In this document: piece after piece, positions 8,338-16,811 of the stretch | Layout: the number at the start of each line of letters is the position of its first letter | Position numbering within the stretch: the first letter of the stretch is position 1 | Source: Mesotoga prima MesG1.Ag.4.2 | GTDB taxonomy: Bacteria; Thermotogota; Thermotogae; Petrotogales; Kosmotogaceae | Assembly (NCBI RefSeq): GCF_000147715.2 | Contig: NC_017934.1 | Location: 372,001-436,000, forward strand | Direction: 5' to 3' | DNA length: 64,000 nucleotides | Position numbers and translations under genes: made by a program | The notes under the pieces: generated by a model | The model's input: only the letters and a program-made list of their open reading frames with translations | The model's database searches: none | What the model was told of the DNA's origin: nothing

Positions 8338-9351
8338 AATGTCTATCTTCCAGCCAGTCAACTTTGCGGCAAGTCTTGCATTTTGGCCACCTTTTCCTAT
8401 TGCTAGGGAAAGTTGAGTTGGCGAGACAAAGACGGTGGCCTCGTGGTTTTCGATATTTGCAACCTTCACTTCAAGAGCTGAAGCAGGTGCGATTGAGTTT
8501 CCAACAAACTCCGCAGGATTGTCGCTCCACCTTAATATATCAACTTTTTCGGGTTTTATCTCCCTGAGGACTTCGGCTATTCTTGTCCCGCTTTCTCCAA
8601 TGCAAGCCCCTACAGGATCGACTTTTGTGTTCTGACTGAATACGGCTACCTTAGTACGAATACCCTCTTCTCTGGCTATGGCCTTTACGGTTACGTCACC
8701 ACTTGCTATTTCTGGAACCTGAAGTTTCAAGAGTTCTATAACGAAGTCCGGGGTTCGTCTTGTAACGAGTAAGCGAGGTCCTCTAACAGATTTTGTGACA
8801 TCGACAACGTAGACTTTCATAAGTGAATTCAGTCTTGGCTGTTCCCCGGGAATGAGTTCCTTAGTTGGGATCCTCGTTTCGAGTTTCCCTATCCTCAAAT
8901 CGATCCACTCGTCAGTGACTCTAAGAACCTCAGAAGTTGTCACCGTTCCCTTCATATCGACGTACTTATCAAAGAGGTTCTCTTTTTCTTTTTCACGTAT
9001 CTTTTGAATAAGAACCTGTCGAGCCGTTTGAGCGGCGATCCTCTTGAATTTCTTAATGTTGAGTTTTCTCTCAACTGTTGAGCCAATCTCCGCCGAAGAA
9101 TCGAGTTTTAAAGCTTCTTCCAGCTTGACTTCTAAAGAGGGGTTTTCCACAGCCTCGACCACCAGTAGTTTTTCAAAGACTTCTATGTCGCCTGTAAGCC
9201 TGTCGATCCTGACATCGACATCGCTCTCGGACGCGAAGTTTTTCTTATAAGCACTCTGGAGAGCTTTTTCCAGTATGTCTATAACCTCTTCCTTTTCTAT
9301 ATTCTTCTCATCTTGCAGTTGATCAAGGGCTTCCAAGAGATTGAGATTCAT
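8323..9351 (-). CDS. nusA: Transcription termination/antitermination factor NusA
   Basis: A 342-residue NusA: N-terminal RNA polymerase-binding domain (about 1-125), S1 domain (about 130-200, F-D-K-Y-V-D-M-K-G-T-V onward), and two KH domains carrying G-E-S-G-T-R-I and G-K-G-G-Q-N-A-R-L. This is the short, core form, without the acidic C-terminal repeats of E. coli NusA. NusA modulates pausing and stimulates intrinsic termination. It lies 21 bp after rimP in the order conserved across bacteria, but infB does not follow; fur does. Confidence 0.96.
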   Translation of the reverse strand: MNLNLLEALDQLQDEKNIEKEEVIDILEKALQSAYKKNFASESDVDVRIDRLTGDIEVFEKLLVVEAVENPSLEVKLEEALKLDSSAEIGSTVERKLNIKKFKRIAAQTARQVLIQKIREKEKENLFDKYVDMKGTVTTSEVLRVTDEWIDLRIGKLETRIPTKELIPGEQPRLNSLMKVYVVDVTKSVRGPRLLVTRRTPDFVIELLKLQVPEIASGDVTVKAIAREEGIRTKVAVFSQNTKVDPVGACIGESGTRIAEVLREIKPEKVDILRWSDNPAEFVGNSIAPASALEVKVANIENHEATVFVSPTQLSLAIGKGGQNARLAAKLTGWKIDIKPIM

Positions 9352-9372
9352 GTGAACACCTCACCGTCCAAA

Positions 9373-9831
9373 TTATAGTTTTAAGTTTGCGCGCTTAACA
9401 TTTGAAAAGTGGAATGCTATCTCTTTACCGTTCTCGGAACTCTCAACAGTGACAACGTCGTTTTCGCATGAGATGATCTTCCCAATCAAAACCGAAACCC
9501 CTTCAATGGGTTCCTTGAGAATCACCTTTGCCTTCTCACCTGTGAATCTTACGTAATCCTTCAAATCCCTTAGAGCGCGTTCCAGTCCGGGAGACTCTAC
9601 AACAAGATCGTAAGAAAATGGGACGAGGTCCGCTGAATCAAGCGCTCTACCAAAATCGGCCGAGAATGATTCACAGTCGCTTATAGAAACATATCCATCG
9701 AGCTTATCGATCGTGATCTTAACAAGTCTTTTCTTACCTCTTCTTCCTAGCCCGAGATCATAGATCGAATAGCCCAGGTTGCTTGCGACTTCATTTGCCA
9801 GCTCGAAAAGCTCTTTCTTCAGGTCCTCCAC
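9373..9831 (-). CDS. rimP: Ribosome maturation factor RimP
   Basis: A RimP protein of about 152 residues when started at GTG 9829-9831, which has GGTGGTG about 6 nt upstream. The family pattern V-E-S-P-G-L-E-R-A-L...F-T-G-E-K-A-K-V is present near the middle, and the C-terminal SH3-like domain follows. RimP assists 30S subunit maturation. The frame stays open upstream to 9933, but that extension runs through a promoter and a terminator hairpin and is not coding. ATG 9844-9846 directly after the U tract is an alternative start. Confidence 0.9.
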   Translation of the reverse strand: MEDLKKELFELANEVASNLGYSIYDLGLGRRGKKRLVKITIDKLDGYVSISDCESFSADFGRALDSADLVPFSYDLVVESPGLERALRDLKDYVRFTGEKAKVILKEPIEGVSVLIGKIISCENDVVTVESSENGKEIAFHFSNVKRANLKL

Positions 9832-9846
9832 AAACAACACCACCAT

Positions 9847-9888
9847 AATAAAAAATAGAGGGCAAAACAAGCCCTCTCCCTTTGGGAG
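9847..9888 (-). terminator. Leader terminator/attenuator before rimP-nusA
   Basis: On the minus strand a 7-bp stem AGAGGGC/GCCCTCT (9877-9871 and 9863-9857) with a 7-nt loop is followed by ATTTTTTATT (9856-9847), a canonical intrinsic terminator. It lies downstream of a near-consensus promoter and upstream of rimP, so it sits in the rimP-nusA leader RNA. A second hairpin, CTCCC-AAA-GGGAG (9888-9876), overlaps the terminator's 5' arm by two bases and could compete with it. Confidence 0.75.
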
Positions 9889-9904
9889 TATTTCAACTAC
9901 AATC

Positions 9905-9933
9905 ATTATAACTCTTTTGACTCGGTCAGTCAA
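9905..9933 (-). promoter_or_regulatory. Sigma-A promoter for rimP-nusA
   Basis: On the minus strand TTGACT (9933-9928), a 17-bp spacer and a perfect TATAAT (9910-9905). This is the best promoter match in the window. The predicted transcript starts around 9898 and gives a leader of about 65 nt containing the terminator hairpin before rimP. Confidence 0.85.
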
Positions 9934-9946
9934 CGTTAACCGTGAT

Positions 9947-11083
9947 TTAGTCTGCTAGCGAGATGTCCTCCCTAGATGCGACAAACCCGGTTAGGATTAT
10001 TATTGCGATTGCTATCAGAAGATTAATTGCAGTGGGCAAAACGACCATGGGAAAAGTGAAGTCAAGCATTGATATTCCCTGGAGTACGACAAGGAGGGAG
10101 GTGGTTGGGAGACTTCGACTGAACGATTCGAGCCAATCGGGGAACATTGAATGAGGTATCAGAATTCCGCTCAGAATCAATACCGCTGTGACAAGCGTTA
10201 TTGACGTTAATTGAGCACTCCTTGAAGAATTCAGTATTGTCCCTATGAGAAGTCCTATAGATGTAAACAGGAGAATGTAGACTTCTAACACCACCACATA
10301 AAGAATCAGATTCGACGCAATTTCAAGCCCAAACAATCTTCCGGCCGTAATGAAGATCAAAACCTGCGCAGTTGAAAAAATCAAAAAACTGACCGTCTTG
10401 GCAATTATATATTTCACTGATCCCACATCTGATAGTCGGAGAAGATCTATCACACCGTTCCTTCTGTCTTCATAGATACCCGTAGCAGCTCCTATTGATG
10501 TTATGAACATAATCGTTGTAACCAGAACTATAGGAAAGAGAAGTGAAGAGAAGCTTAGCTTAGACTCGGAGATACCTTCAACTGTGAGAGAGGGCGCTAC
10601 GTAGTTCGGGTCGATCTCCACGGTCTTCATGAATTCGGGATCTGCTACAACCGGAAGGGCTTTGAACTCTCTCAGAACATTGCTCAAAACCTGATAGACG
10701 GCAACTGCAGTTTGCATTGATCCTGGGTTTGGAATGAAAACCAGTTCAGAGGGTTCCTGAAAGAGAAGCTTGTTCGCAAATCCTCTGGGAATTATGAAGA
10801 CCCCGTCGAGTTTGTCGATCACCGAGTCTATCTCCTCTCTGTTCGATAGCTGAAGTATGTTCTCTCCTTTCAGCATAGAGGTCGCGTACTGCACAAAAAA
10901 GAGACCTATGAAAGTCTTGTCTTCATTTATTATTCCTATTCTTAGGTCGGAATAACCTCCCGTTTCGGAGGTTATAGAAGATATGGCCGCCAAAATAACT
11001 GGCAAAAGGATAAGCACAAAAAGAAAAGCCCTCGATTTAACTATTAGAAGAAGATCGTTCTTAACAAGTCTAAGGAATCTCAA
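9947..11083 (-). CDS. ABC-2 type transporter permease
   Basis: A 378-residue membrane protein with the ABC-2 permease plan: one N-terminal membrane helix (about 18-36), a large extracytoplasmic region (about 40-180, with N-E-D-K-T-F near 55), then five or six helices in the C-terminal half, with Y-E-D-R-R-N-G-V near 205. Such permeases form exporters of drugs, lipids or glycans with a separate ATPase. No ATPase partner is adjacent; the nearest upstream gene is divergent. The start is TTG 11081-11083, with GAGAGGGAC upstream. Confidence 0.85.
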   Translation of the reverse strand: MRFLRLVKNDLLLIVKSRAFLFVLILLPVILAAISSITSETGGYSDLRIGIINEDKTFIGLFFVQYATSMLKGENILQLSNREEIDSVIDKLDGVFIIPRGFANKLLFQEPSELVFIPNPGSMQTAVAVYQVLSNVLREFKALPVVADPEFMKTVEIDPNYVAPSLTVEGISESKLSFSSLLFPIVLVTTIMFITSIGAATGIYEDRRNGVIDLLRLSDVGSVKYIIAKTVSFLIFSTAQVLIFITAGRLFGLEIASNLILYVVVLEVYILLFTSIGLLIGTILNSSRSAQLTSITLVTAVLILSGILIPHSMFPDWLESFSRSLPTTSLLVVLQGISMLDFTFPMVVLPTAINLLIAIAIIILTGFVASREDISLAD

Positions 11084-11328
11084 GTAACGTCCCTCTCTTC
11101 ACTATTGACTTTCTGTGATTATCTATAGAGCCTTTTTTTATTATACTCTATCAATAAATACAAAATGTCAACGCCGTCTTCAAGTAGGATCTGCGGCTGT
11201 TGCTCTTCTTGAGAAAGAACCGTTATCGTTGTTGTGCTTGTTTAAGCGGTCAGATGGTAGAATCGCAATAAGAACTGTTCCTTTGGTTTTTTCGTCAAAT
11301 TTCAGAGTACGATCTTGGAGGTGAATAA

Positions 11329-12663
11329 ATGAGGAGATTTATGGTACTTGCACTCCTGGTTATTGGAGCTTTATCAGTTGCAAGCGTCGGCACTATGTCG
11401 GGACGTCTTCCAGCTCAATCGCATACGGTACTAATAGTTGAAGATCTAGAAAACAATTACAACGTTTCCAAAAAAGCCGTTCTCATGGATATGGTATTGA
11501 ATCAGCTTGCCATAGAGCAACTGATAGCGCAGTACGTCGAAATGTTGGCTTACAATAATGGCCTAGATCCGAAAGACATATATAAGGCTTTTGATGGAGA
11601 TCTCGGACTTGCTGTCTGGGTAGATTCAGAAGGTACGGATCGTCTTGTAATTGTACTTGGACCAACTGAGAATCCAAAGGCGTTGAAGGCGGCTATCGAA
11701 AAGATACTTCCGCAGCTTCTACCCTCAGAGATTGAACTAAATATCGCCGTTGATCAGGAGTACCTCTTCATTGGTGATATTGAGCAGTATGCAGTTACAG
11801 AAAAGGGATTTAATCTTTCTCTGGTCACTGAAGGTCTAACGCCTGGGTTTGCTTACTTCTACTCTTCGGTGGGAGATGTTGTTCAGAAGGGTTCGTTGTG
11901 GAATGAGGAGGGGATTCTGATTGCTGAGGCTCTTTCGGTCCCCCTTTCTGAAGAGACCAGAGAGAGGTTCTCTTCCGCACTTGAAGGTGCTTCGGTGGTT
12001 GAACTGGAAGCCGGTTACCACCTTCCGCTCGTCTCCGGCTTTGCAAAGATAAATGATCTTTCTTTTCTCTCAGACCTAAATATCGAACAGCTCGGACTTC
12101 TTCCTTTAGAGTTGGGAGAACTCAAAATAGGCACTCAGGATATCACAGAGTTTTCCGAAGAGATGACGGGAGAAATCATGGTAGATGCCAACATCTCAGT
12201 TGACGATATATTCGCAAGTCTCATGGGCTCTGAGGGAACTACTTCAGGAGCAACAGACTCGGTAGGATATTCCTATGTCCTGAGAGCAGGCTACAGTGGA
12301 ACCTTAGATGATCTTAAATTTCGCCTTGAAAAAGCCGATCCGGATCTCAAGATTCTCGTCATTGAGAATGGTTTATCTATAGAAGATCAGTATATTTGGG
12401 TTAGCGACGGGTGGCTTTACGTTTCTTCAAGTAACCAGGTGAAGATCACGAAAGAACTTCAGGAAGGCGCGATAGTATCTGATCTAGAAGTTTATAATGA
12501 GCTGTTGAAGTTCTCTGGTTCTGAAGGTTTTGCCAGGCTTTTTTTGGATTCCGGTTACATACTTACTGGATTAATGGGAGTGGAAATAGAGAGTGGTGTT
12601 CTAGTGAACAGCCAGTATGTAAGAGAGATAGGTGGTATTAGAAGCACAATTGTGATCAAGTAA
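11329..12663 (+). CDS. Predicted secreted protein of unknown function (DUF3352-like)
   Basis: A 444-residue protein with an N-terminal signal peptide (FMVLALLVIGALSVASVGT) and no later membrane segment, so probably periplasmic or outer-membrane associated. The body alternates D-G-D-L-G-L-A-V-W-V and V-L-G-P-T-E-N-P-K-A-L-K-type segments, reminiscent of DUF3352-like proteins that repeat beta-alpha units, but this is a weak resemblance. GGAGGTG lies 8 nt before the ATG. It stands alone between a divergent permease gene and rqcP. I do not recognise a function. Confidence 0.8.
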   Translation: MRRFMVLALLVIGALSVASVGTMSGRLPAQSHTVLIVEDLENNYNVSKKAVLMDMVLNQLAIEQLIAQYVEMLAYNNGLDPKDIYKAFDGDLGLAVWVDSEGTDRLVIVLGPTENPKALKAAIEKILPQLLPSEIELNIAVDQEYLFIGDIEQYAVTEKGFNLSLVTEGLTPGFAYFYSSVGDVVQKGSLWNEEGILIAEALSVPLSEETRERFSSALEGASVVELEAGYHLPLVSGFAKINDLSFLSDLNIEQLGLLPLELGELKIGTQDITEFSEEMTGEIMVDANISVDDIFASLMGSEGTTSGATDSVGYSYVLRAGYSGTLDDLKFRLEKADPDLKILVIENGLSIEDQYIWVSDGWLYVSSSNQVKITKELQEGAIVSDLEVYNELLKFSGSEGFARLFLDSGYILTGLMGVEIESGVLVNSQYVREIGGIRSTIVIK

Positions 12664-12700
12664 AAAAAGAAGCCCCTGCGCCAAGCGGAGTGACGGGGGC
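12662..12700 (-). terminator. Intrinsic terminator on the minus strand after birA, beyond rqcP
   Basis: Reading the minus strand, GCCCC (12700-12696) pairs with GGGGC (12676-12672) with further pairing inside (CGC-TTG-GCG), followed by TTCTTTTTTT (12671-12662). On the plus strand no T-run follows, so the signal points leftward. The only minus-strand genes that feed into it are panB-birA, whose transcript would first cross the whole of rqcP in antisense. Confidence 0.65.
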
Positions 12701-12773
12701 AAGAACATCTCGATAACATAATTATACCTATTTTCTTATCGTTAGTCAAGTGTATACTCATGGGAGATCAGTT

Positions 12774-13013
12774 TTGCGCATCGACAAATTCTTGAAAATG
12801 AACGGAATTATCAAACGAAGAGTAGTAGCCAAGCAGGCAATTGAAAAGGGCTACGTATTCAGAAACAAGATCAGAGCAAAGCCTTCTTCGGAAGTTGAGC
12901 CCGGAGATCTTGTTTCAGTAAGATTTTTCAACAGAGTACTTGTAGTAAGAGTAAAAGAGGGATTCGAGTCAGAGATCGTGGAGGAAACTAGAGTAGAATC
13001 TCCCCGGAGTTGA
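12774..13013 (+). CDS. rqcP: S4-domain RNA-binding protein RqcP
   Basis: An S4-domain protein of 79 residues from TTG 12774, which follows GGGAGA by 6 nt; a GTG at 12750 would add eight residues. The sequence begins R-I-D-K-F-L-K-M-N-G-I-I-K-R-R and matches RqcP (YabO/Hsp15-like), with Arg2 and Arg16, needed for tRNA and 23S rRNA contact in Bacillus RqcP, both present. RqcP works with RqcH to add alanine tails to nascent chains on obstructed 50S subunits; rqcH is also in this window at 57.5-59.2 kb. Its 3' end overlaps birA by 26 bp. Confidence 0.88.
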   Translation: MRIDKFLKMNGIIKRRVVAKQAIEKGYVFRNKIRAKPSSEVEPGDLVSVRFFNRVLVVRVKEGFESEIVEETRVESPRS

Positions 13014-13791
13014 TCTCGAGGATCACTCCGTCTTCTCTTTCAAGGCATAAAGATGAGGGAGTGATGCTATTAATTATACCAGTGATTTTTTCACCATTGG
13101 GTAGGGATACAGTTATTTCATCTTTTTCCGCAAAAGCTAGATATTTTTTCCATCTGCGTGTTAGATATCTGTTTTTCCCTCGAATTAGATAGTTTTTTCG
13201 AAGGAACTCTACTCTCTTAAGAACTTTATCGAGAAGCATTTCCAGTGATATGTGTTTGTTAATAACCATTCCCAGACTTATGGCGATCTGCCTAATCTCT
13301 TCAGGGAGTTCGTTGTTTACATTTATCCCGACGCCTACCACAATAGCGTTTACCGATATCCCCGAGAAGATCGCTTCGGTCAAAATACCTGCCACTTTCC
13401 TTTTTCCAATGAGCACGTCGTTTGGCCACTTTATGCCAACTGAATTAATACCCATCTTGATCATCGTTTCTGCGACAGCTACCGAAACTACTTTTGTGTA
13501 CTCATTGGGTTCCCTTATCAACGACGGTTTGAAGACTATAGAGAACCACAATCCGCCCTTATTGGAGTACCAGAAACTATTGTGCCTTCCATAACCCGAA
13601 GTTTGCGAGAGAGCCCAGACGACGGTTCCGGAGGGAAGTTTGTCCAGGTTATTCTTGGCGTACACATTTGTTGAGTCTATTTCGGAGAATGATACAATGT
13701 TTTCGCCTACCATCATGGTCGGGATTTCATCCTCAAAATCCGAGTGAATCTGGCGAAAAACGTCAAATCTCCTCTGTCCCTTCAAAAGCAT
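12988..13791 (-). CDS. birA: Biotin--[acetyl-CoA-carboxylase] ligase, monofunctional
   Basis: A 267-residue biotin protein ligase. The catalytic signature G-Y-G-R-H-N-S-F-W near 83-91 stands for the family G-R-G-R-x-x-R-x-W and K-W-P-N-D-V near 140 binds biotin. There is no N-terminal helix-turn-helix, so it is a group I enzyme that modifies biotin carboxyl carrier protein but does not repress transcription. A short SH3-like C-terminal domain is present. It overlaps panB by 29 bp at its start and rqcP by 26 bp at its end. Confidence 0.9.
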   Translation of the reverse strand: MLLKGQRRFDVFRQIHSDFEDEIPTMMVGENIVSFSEIDSTNVYAKNNLDKLPSGTVVWALSQTSGYGRHNSFWYSNKGGLWFSIVFKPSLIREPNEYTKVVSVAVAETMIKMGINSVGIKWPNDVLIGKRKVAGILTEAIFSGISVNAIVVGVGINVNNELPEEIRQIAISLGMVINKHISLEMLLDKVLKRVEFLRKNYLIRGKNRYLTRRWKKYLAFAEKDEITVSLPNGEKITGIINSITPSSLCLEREDGVILEINSGEILL

Positions 13792-14563
13792 TTTTCTCCT
13801 CGGGAAAGACGCCAGACTTCACCTCTTCATCAAATCTTCGAAGTGCTGATATGATATTGGATTTAAGATCGGCAAATCTCTTAATGTATCTTGGACTAGA
13901 TTCGTCGTTGATGCCAAGTAGATCATGCCATCGAAGAAACTGCCCGTCACAATATCGACCAGAACCCAGACCAATTGTGGGGACAGAACTATCTTCCGTA
14001 AGCCTTTTCGCTACATCTTCGACAACCATTTCAAGAAGTATTGCAAAGACGCCCGCCTCCTCTAATTCGTTGACAGACTCAATTAGTCTCTTTATGCTTT
14101 TTTCGTCTCTTCCCTGTACAGGATATTCTCCGACCAAACTGGCGTGATGTGGAGTTATCCCGATATGACCCATTACAGGAAAACCACTATCAACCAAATG
14201 TTTTATAAGGTTTGCAGTCTCGAAACCGCCTTCGATTTTGACAGCGCTGGCTCCATGTCTCAAAAAGGAGACCACGTTTTCAACGGCTTTTTCCCTGGAA
14301 CATTGATAAGAGCCAAAGGGCATATCGGCAACTATAAAACTATTTTCCGCTCCCCTTCTGACTGACTTTAAGGACCATATCATTTCGTCCATTGTTACCG
14401 AGAGAGTATCCCTTTTCCCCATCACAAGCGTTCCGAGAGAATCCCCTACTATGATCATGTCCAGTCCTGCCTCTTCAGCAAACTTCGCTTCAAAATAGCT
14501 GTAAGCAGAGATCACAGACAGTTTACTTTGACCCTTCATTTGGACGATTTCTCTCACATTCAT
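13763..14563 (-). CDS. panB: 3-methyl-2-oxobutanoate hydroxymethyltransferase
   Basis: A 266-residue PanB. The motifs I-V-G-D-S-L-G-T-L-V-M-G near 38-49, A-D-M-P-F-G-S-Y near 80-87 and A-V-K-I-E-G-G near 110 carry the Mg-binding Asp residues and ketopantoate pocket. PanB transfers a hydroxymethyl group from 5,10-methylene-tetrahydrofolate to 2-oxoisovalerate, the first committed step of pantothenate and CoA synthesis. panC and panD are not nearby. A TATAAT on the minus strand at 14659-14654 may be its -10 element. The downstream birA is coupled by overlap. Confidence 0.95.
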   Translation of the reverse strand: MNVREIVQMKGQSKLSVISAYSYFEAKFAEEAGLDMIIVGDSLGTLVMGKRDTLSVTMDEMIWSLKSVRRGAENSFIVADMPFGSYQCSREKAVENVVSFLRHGASAVKIEGGFETANLIKHLVDSGFPVMGHIGITPHHASLVGEYPVQGRDEKSIKRLIESVNELEEAGVFAILLEMVVEDVAKRLTEDSSVPTIGLGSGRYCDGQFLRWHDLLGINDESSPRYIKRFADLKSNIISALRRFDEEVKSGVFPEEKNAFEGTEEI

Positions 14564-14787
14564 TCTAATCTCACATCTCCTTTAGAAATGATGCTACCAG
14601 GACTTTGCACCTTCTTCAAAGAATCAATGGGGCAAGTTAGTATCTTCATTTAGATTATACATTTTAGTCCATCGCCAAGAAAGTCCATGTGGGGAAGAGA
14701 CGGGTTCTCTTAGATCGATAATCAAAGACCTCAAGCCCGAGAATAAAGAAAAGTTATATAATTGATTATTCCTCTGAGGAGAGTGTA
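14564..14787. other. Divergent intergenic region, panB/rodA
   Basis: A 224-bp gap between divergent genes. It holds TATAAT on each strand, at 14654-14659 for panB and 14757-14762 for rodA, each without a convincing -35. GAGGAGAG at 14775-14782 is the rodA ribosome-binding site. No ORF or stable RNA structure is evident beyond a weak 6-bp hairpin near 14695. Confidence 0.4.
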
Positions 14788-15876
14788 ATGAAGCGAAGAG
14801 TTGAGTTCTTACTTCCGATAATCATGGTTTCTTTGATGATATTTGGACTTGTCGTTCTGTACAGCGCTACTTTCGGCGAAAGTGAGGCGTACCTGTTTGG
14901 AAGACAATTGGTCTGGGTCCTGCTTTCTTGCGCAGTGTTCGTCTTTACCGCGTATGTTGTAAAGAAAGAGCTATGGAAAAGCTTATCTTTTCCATTTATC
15001 ATCCTTTCGACAGTTTCACTCGCGGCAGTTCTCTATCTAGATTCTGGTGAAGCTTCAAGAAGGTGGATAGACCTAGGAATTGCAAGTTTTCAACCGTCAG
15101 AGCTAGCGAAATTCTCTTTGATAATTTTCCTTGGGAATGTTTATTCAAGAGACGCTAAGCACAGGTTTGGATTGTTTTCGCTGGGTATATTTTTCACTCT
15201 TGTTTTTGTGGGTCTTATATATCTAGAACCCGATCTGGGCACGACAATCATTGTATTGATCATATGGTATTTCATGACGTTGATTAGCAAGAGATATGAC
15301 AGGCTTATGATCGCAATAACTGTTCTAATTGCCTTTTTGGCTCCTATTGTTTTCATGTATGGTCTAAAACCCTACCAAAGAGACAGGTTGTTAAGCTTCC
15401 TTCATCCTGAAGAATACGCTTCAGGAGCTGCATACAATACGATTCAGGCAATAAGAGCAATAGGTTCGGGCGGCCTTAAAGGGACAGGATATCTTCAGGG
15501 TACAATGAACAGACTGGGATATGTTCCCGCAGATCACACGGATTTCATCTTTTCGGTTCTTGGTGAGGAGTTGGGTTTCATCGGAGCTGTGTCTCTGCTT
15601 GTTCTGTACCTGCTCCTTTTATGGAGGGTTTGGTCCATCACAAGAAAAACTGGCAGTGAGTTTGGTAGAATAGTTCTTAGCGGGATATTTGCAGTTTTTG
15701 CATTTCACGTCGTTGAAAATGTTGGAATGAATCTTGGACTCCTGCCTGTTACTGGAATCCCTTTGCCATTTGTTAGTTATGGCGGGTCGTCGTCTATGTT
15801 ATTTGCGCTTCAGTTAGGGATTGTACATAGTTATTCTGTGAAAGAGATCGAATATGATAAAGAGCAGAGAGAGTAG
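14788..15876 (+). CDS. rodA: SEDS-family peptidoglycan polymerase RodA
   Basis: A 362-residue SEDS protein with about ten membrane segments. Signatures include R-R-W-I-D-L-G near 92, Q-P-S-E-L-A-K-F near 100, D-L-G-T-T near 150 and the C-terminal L-L-P-V-T-G-I-P-L-P-F-V-S-Y-G-G-S-S. The length and lack of an extended N-terminus favour RodA over FtsW. RodA polymerises lipid II during elongation with a class B PBP. The ATG has GAGGAGAG 5 nt upstream. It heads a plus-strand run through gltX. Confidence 0.88.
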   Translation: MKRRVEFLLPIIMVSLMIFGLVVLYSATFGESEAYLFGRQLVWVLLSCAVFVFTAYVVKKELWKSLSFPFIILSTVSLAAVLYLDSGEASRRWIDLGIASFQPSELAKFSLIIFLGNVYSRDAKHRFGLFSLGIFFTLVFVGLIYLEPDLGTTIIVLIIWYFMTLISKRYDRLMIAITVLIAFLAPIVFMYGLKPYQRDRLLSFLHPEEYASGAAYNTIQAIRAIGSGGLKGTGYLQGTMNRLGYVPADHTDFIFSVLGEELGFIGAVSLLVLYLLLLWRVWSITRKTGSEFGRIVLSGIFAVFAFHVVENVGMNLGLLPVTGIPLPFVSYGGSSSMLFALQLGIVHSYSVKEIEYDKEQRE

Positions 15877-15896
15877 TTTATTGCGAGGGGGTACAA

Positions 15897-16811
15897 ATGA
15901 GACTTATTGAATCAGTCCCAAATTTCAGTGAAGGAAGAAGACTTGACGTTGTTGAACGGATTGTAGAAGAGGCCAAGAAGATTGAAGGCGTCTGGATTCT
16001 TGATTACTCAAGCGATCCAGATCACAATCGTTCTGTAATCACTATTACCGGTGAACCGGAAGCTGTAGAAGCTGCTTTGTTTAACATGACTCTTAAAGCA
16101 AAAGAACTGATTGATCTTAATAATCACTCAGGTGAACATCCAAGAATGGGCGCCACTGATGTTATTCCTCTTGTTCCTGTAATGAATGTTACAAAAGAAG
16201 AATGCATTGCGCTTTCAAAGAAACTTGGGAAAAGAATAGGAGAGGAACTTCGAATTCCTGTCTACCTGTATGAGGATTCTGCATCAACGCCCGAACGAAT
16301 TAGCCTTTCAAACATAAGGAAGGGAGAATTCGAGAACTTCGCTTCAAAGATTGCTTCCGACCAATGGAAGCCAGATTTCGGCCCCTCAGAGATTCACCCG
16401 TCTGCTGGAGTAACGGCTGTTGGTTGTAGGGAATACTTGATTGCCTTCAACGTGAATCTTGGCACGAATAAGATAGAAATTGCAAACAAGATTGCGAAGT
16501 CTGTAAGGCATATAAGCGGAGGATTTCGCTATGTGAAGGCTCTCGGCTTCAAGCTGGAGGATAGGGATATAGTGCAGATTTCAATGAATATGACTAACTA
16601 TAGAAAGACTCCACTTTTCAGGGTCTTTGAGGTGATAAAATCAGAGGCTGAAAGACATGGAGTTCCCATAGTCGGATCGGAGATAGTTGGATTAACGCCA
16701 CTTCAGGCGCTTGTGGATGTTGCAGATCATTATTTGAGATTAGAAAAGTTCACAAGCTCTTCGATCCTCGAGAAAAAAGTCCTGGACTTCATTGCGGACA
16801 AGGAAAGGTAA
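15897..16811 (+). CDS. ftcD: Glutamate formimidoyltransferase
   Basis: A 304-residue protein covering the two formiminotransferase subdomains only, without the C-terminal cyclodeaminase of the mammalian bifunctional enzyme. The start M-R-L-I-E-S-V-P-N-F-S-E-G-R, then D-P-D-H-N-R-S-V near 40 and G-E-H-P-R-M-G-A-T-D near 79-88 (catalytic His) are characteristic. It moves the formimino group from N-formimino-L-glutamate to tetrahydrofolate in histidine breakdown. GAGGGGG precedes the ATG. It overlaps hutI by 1 bp. Confidence 0.93.
   Translation: MRLIESVPNFSEGRRLDVVERIVEEAKKIEGVWILDYSSDPDHNRSVITITGEPEAVEAALFNMTLKAKELIDLNNHSGEHPRMGATDVIPLVPVMNVTKEECIALSKKLGKRIGEELRIPVYLYEDSASTPERISLSNIRKGEFENFASKIASDQWKPDFGPSEIHPSAGVTAVGCREYLIAFNVNLGTNKIEIANKIAKSVRHISGGFRYVKALGFKLEDRDIVQISMNMTNYRKTPLFRVFEVIKSEAERHGVPIVGSEIVGLTPLQALVDVADHYLRLEKFTSSSILEKKVLDFIADKER

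Noticed and set aside
9832-9933. Extended rimP reading frame from 9933
   Set aside because: The extra codons run through the TATAAT promoter and an intrinsic terminator hairpin and have no family match, so the start is placed at GTG 9831.
11115-11324. 69-codon plus-strand frame in the permease/secreted-protein gap
   Set aside because: No ribosome-binding site, no family and no conserved-looking motif; the gap more likely holds divergent promoters. A TTGACA and a TATAAT on the minus strand are 20 bp apart, too far for a confident promoter call.
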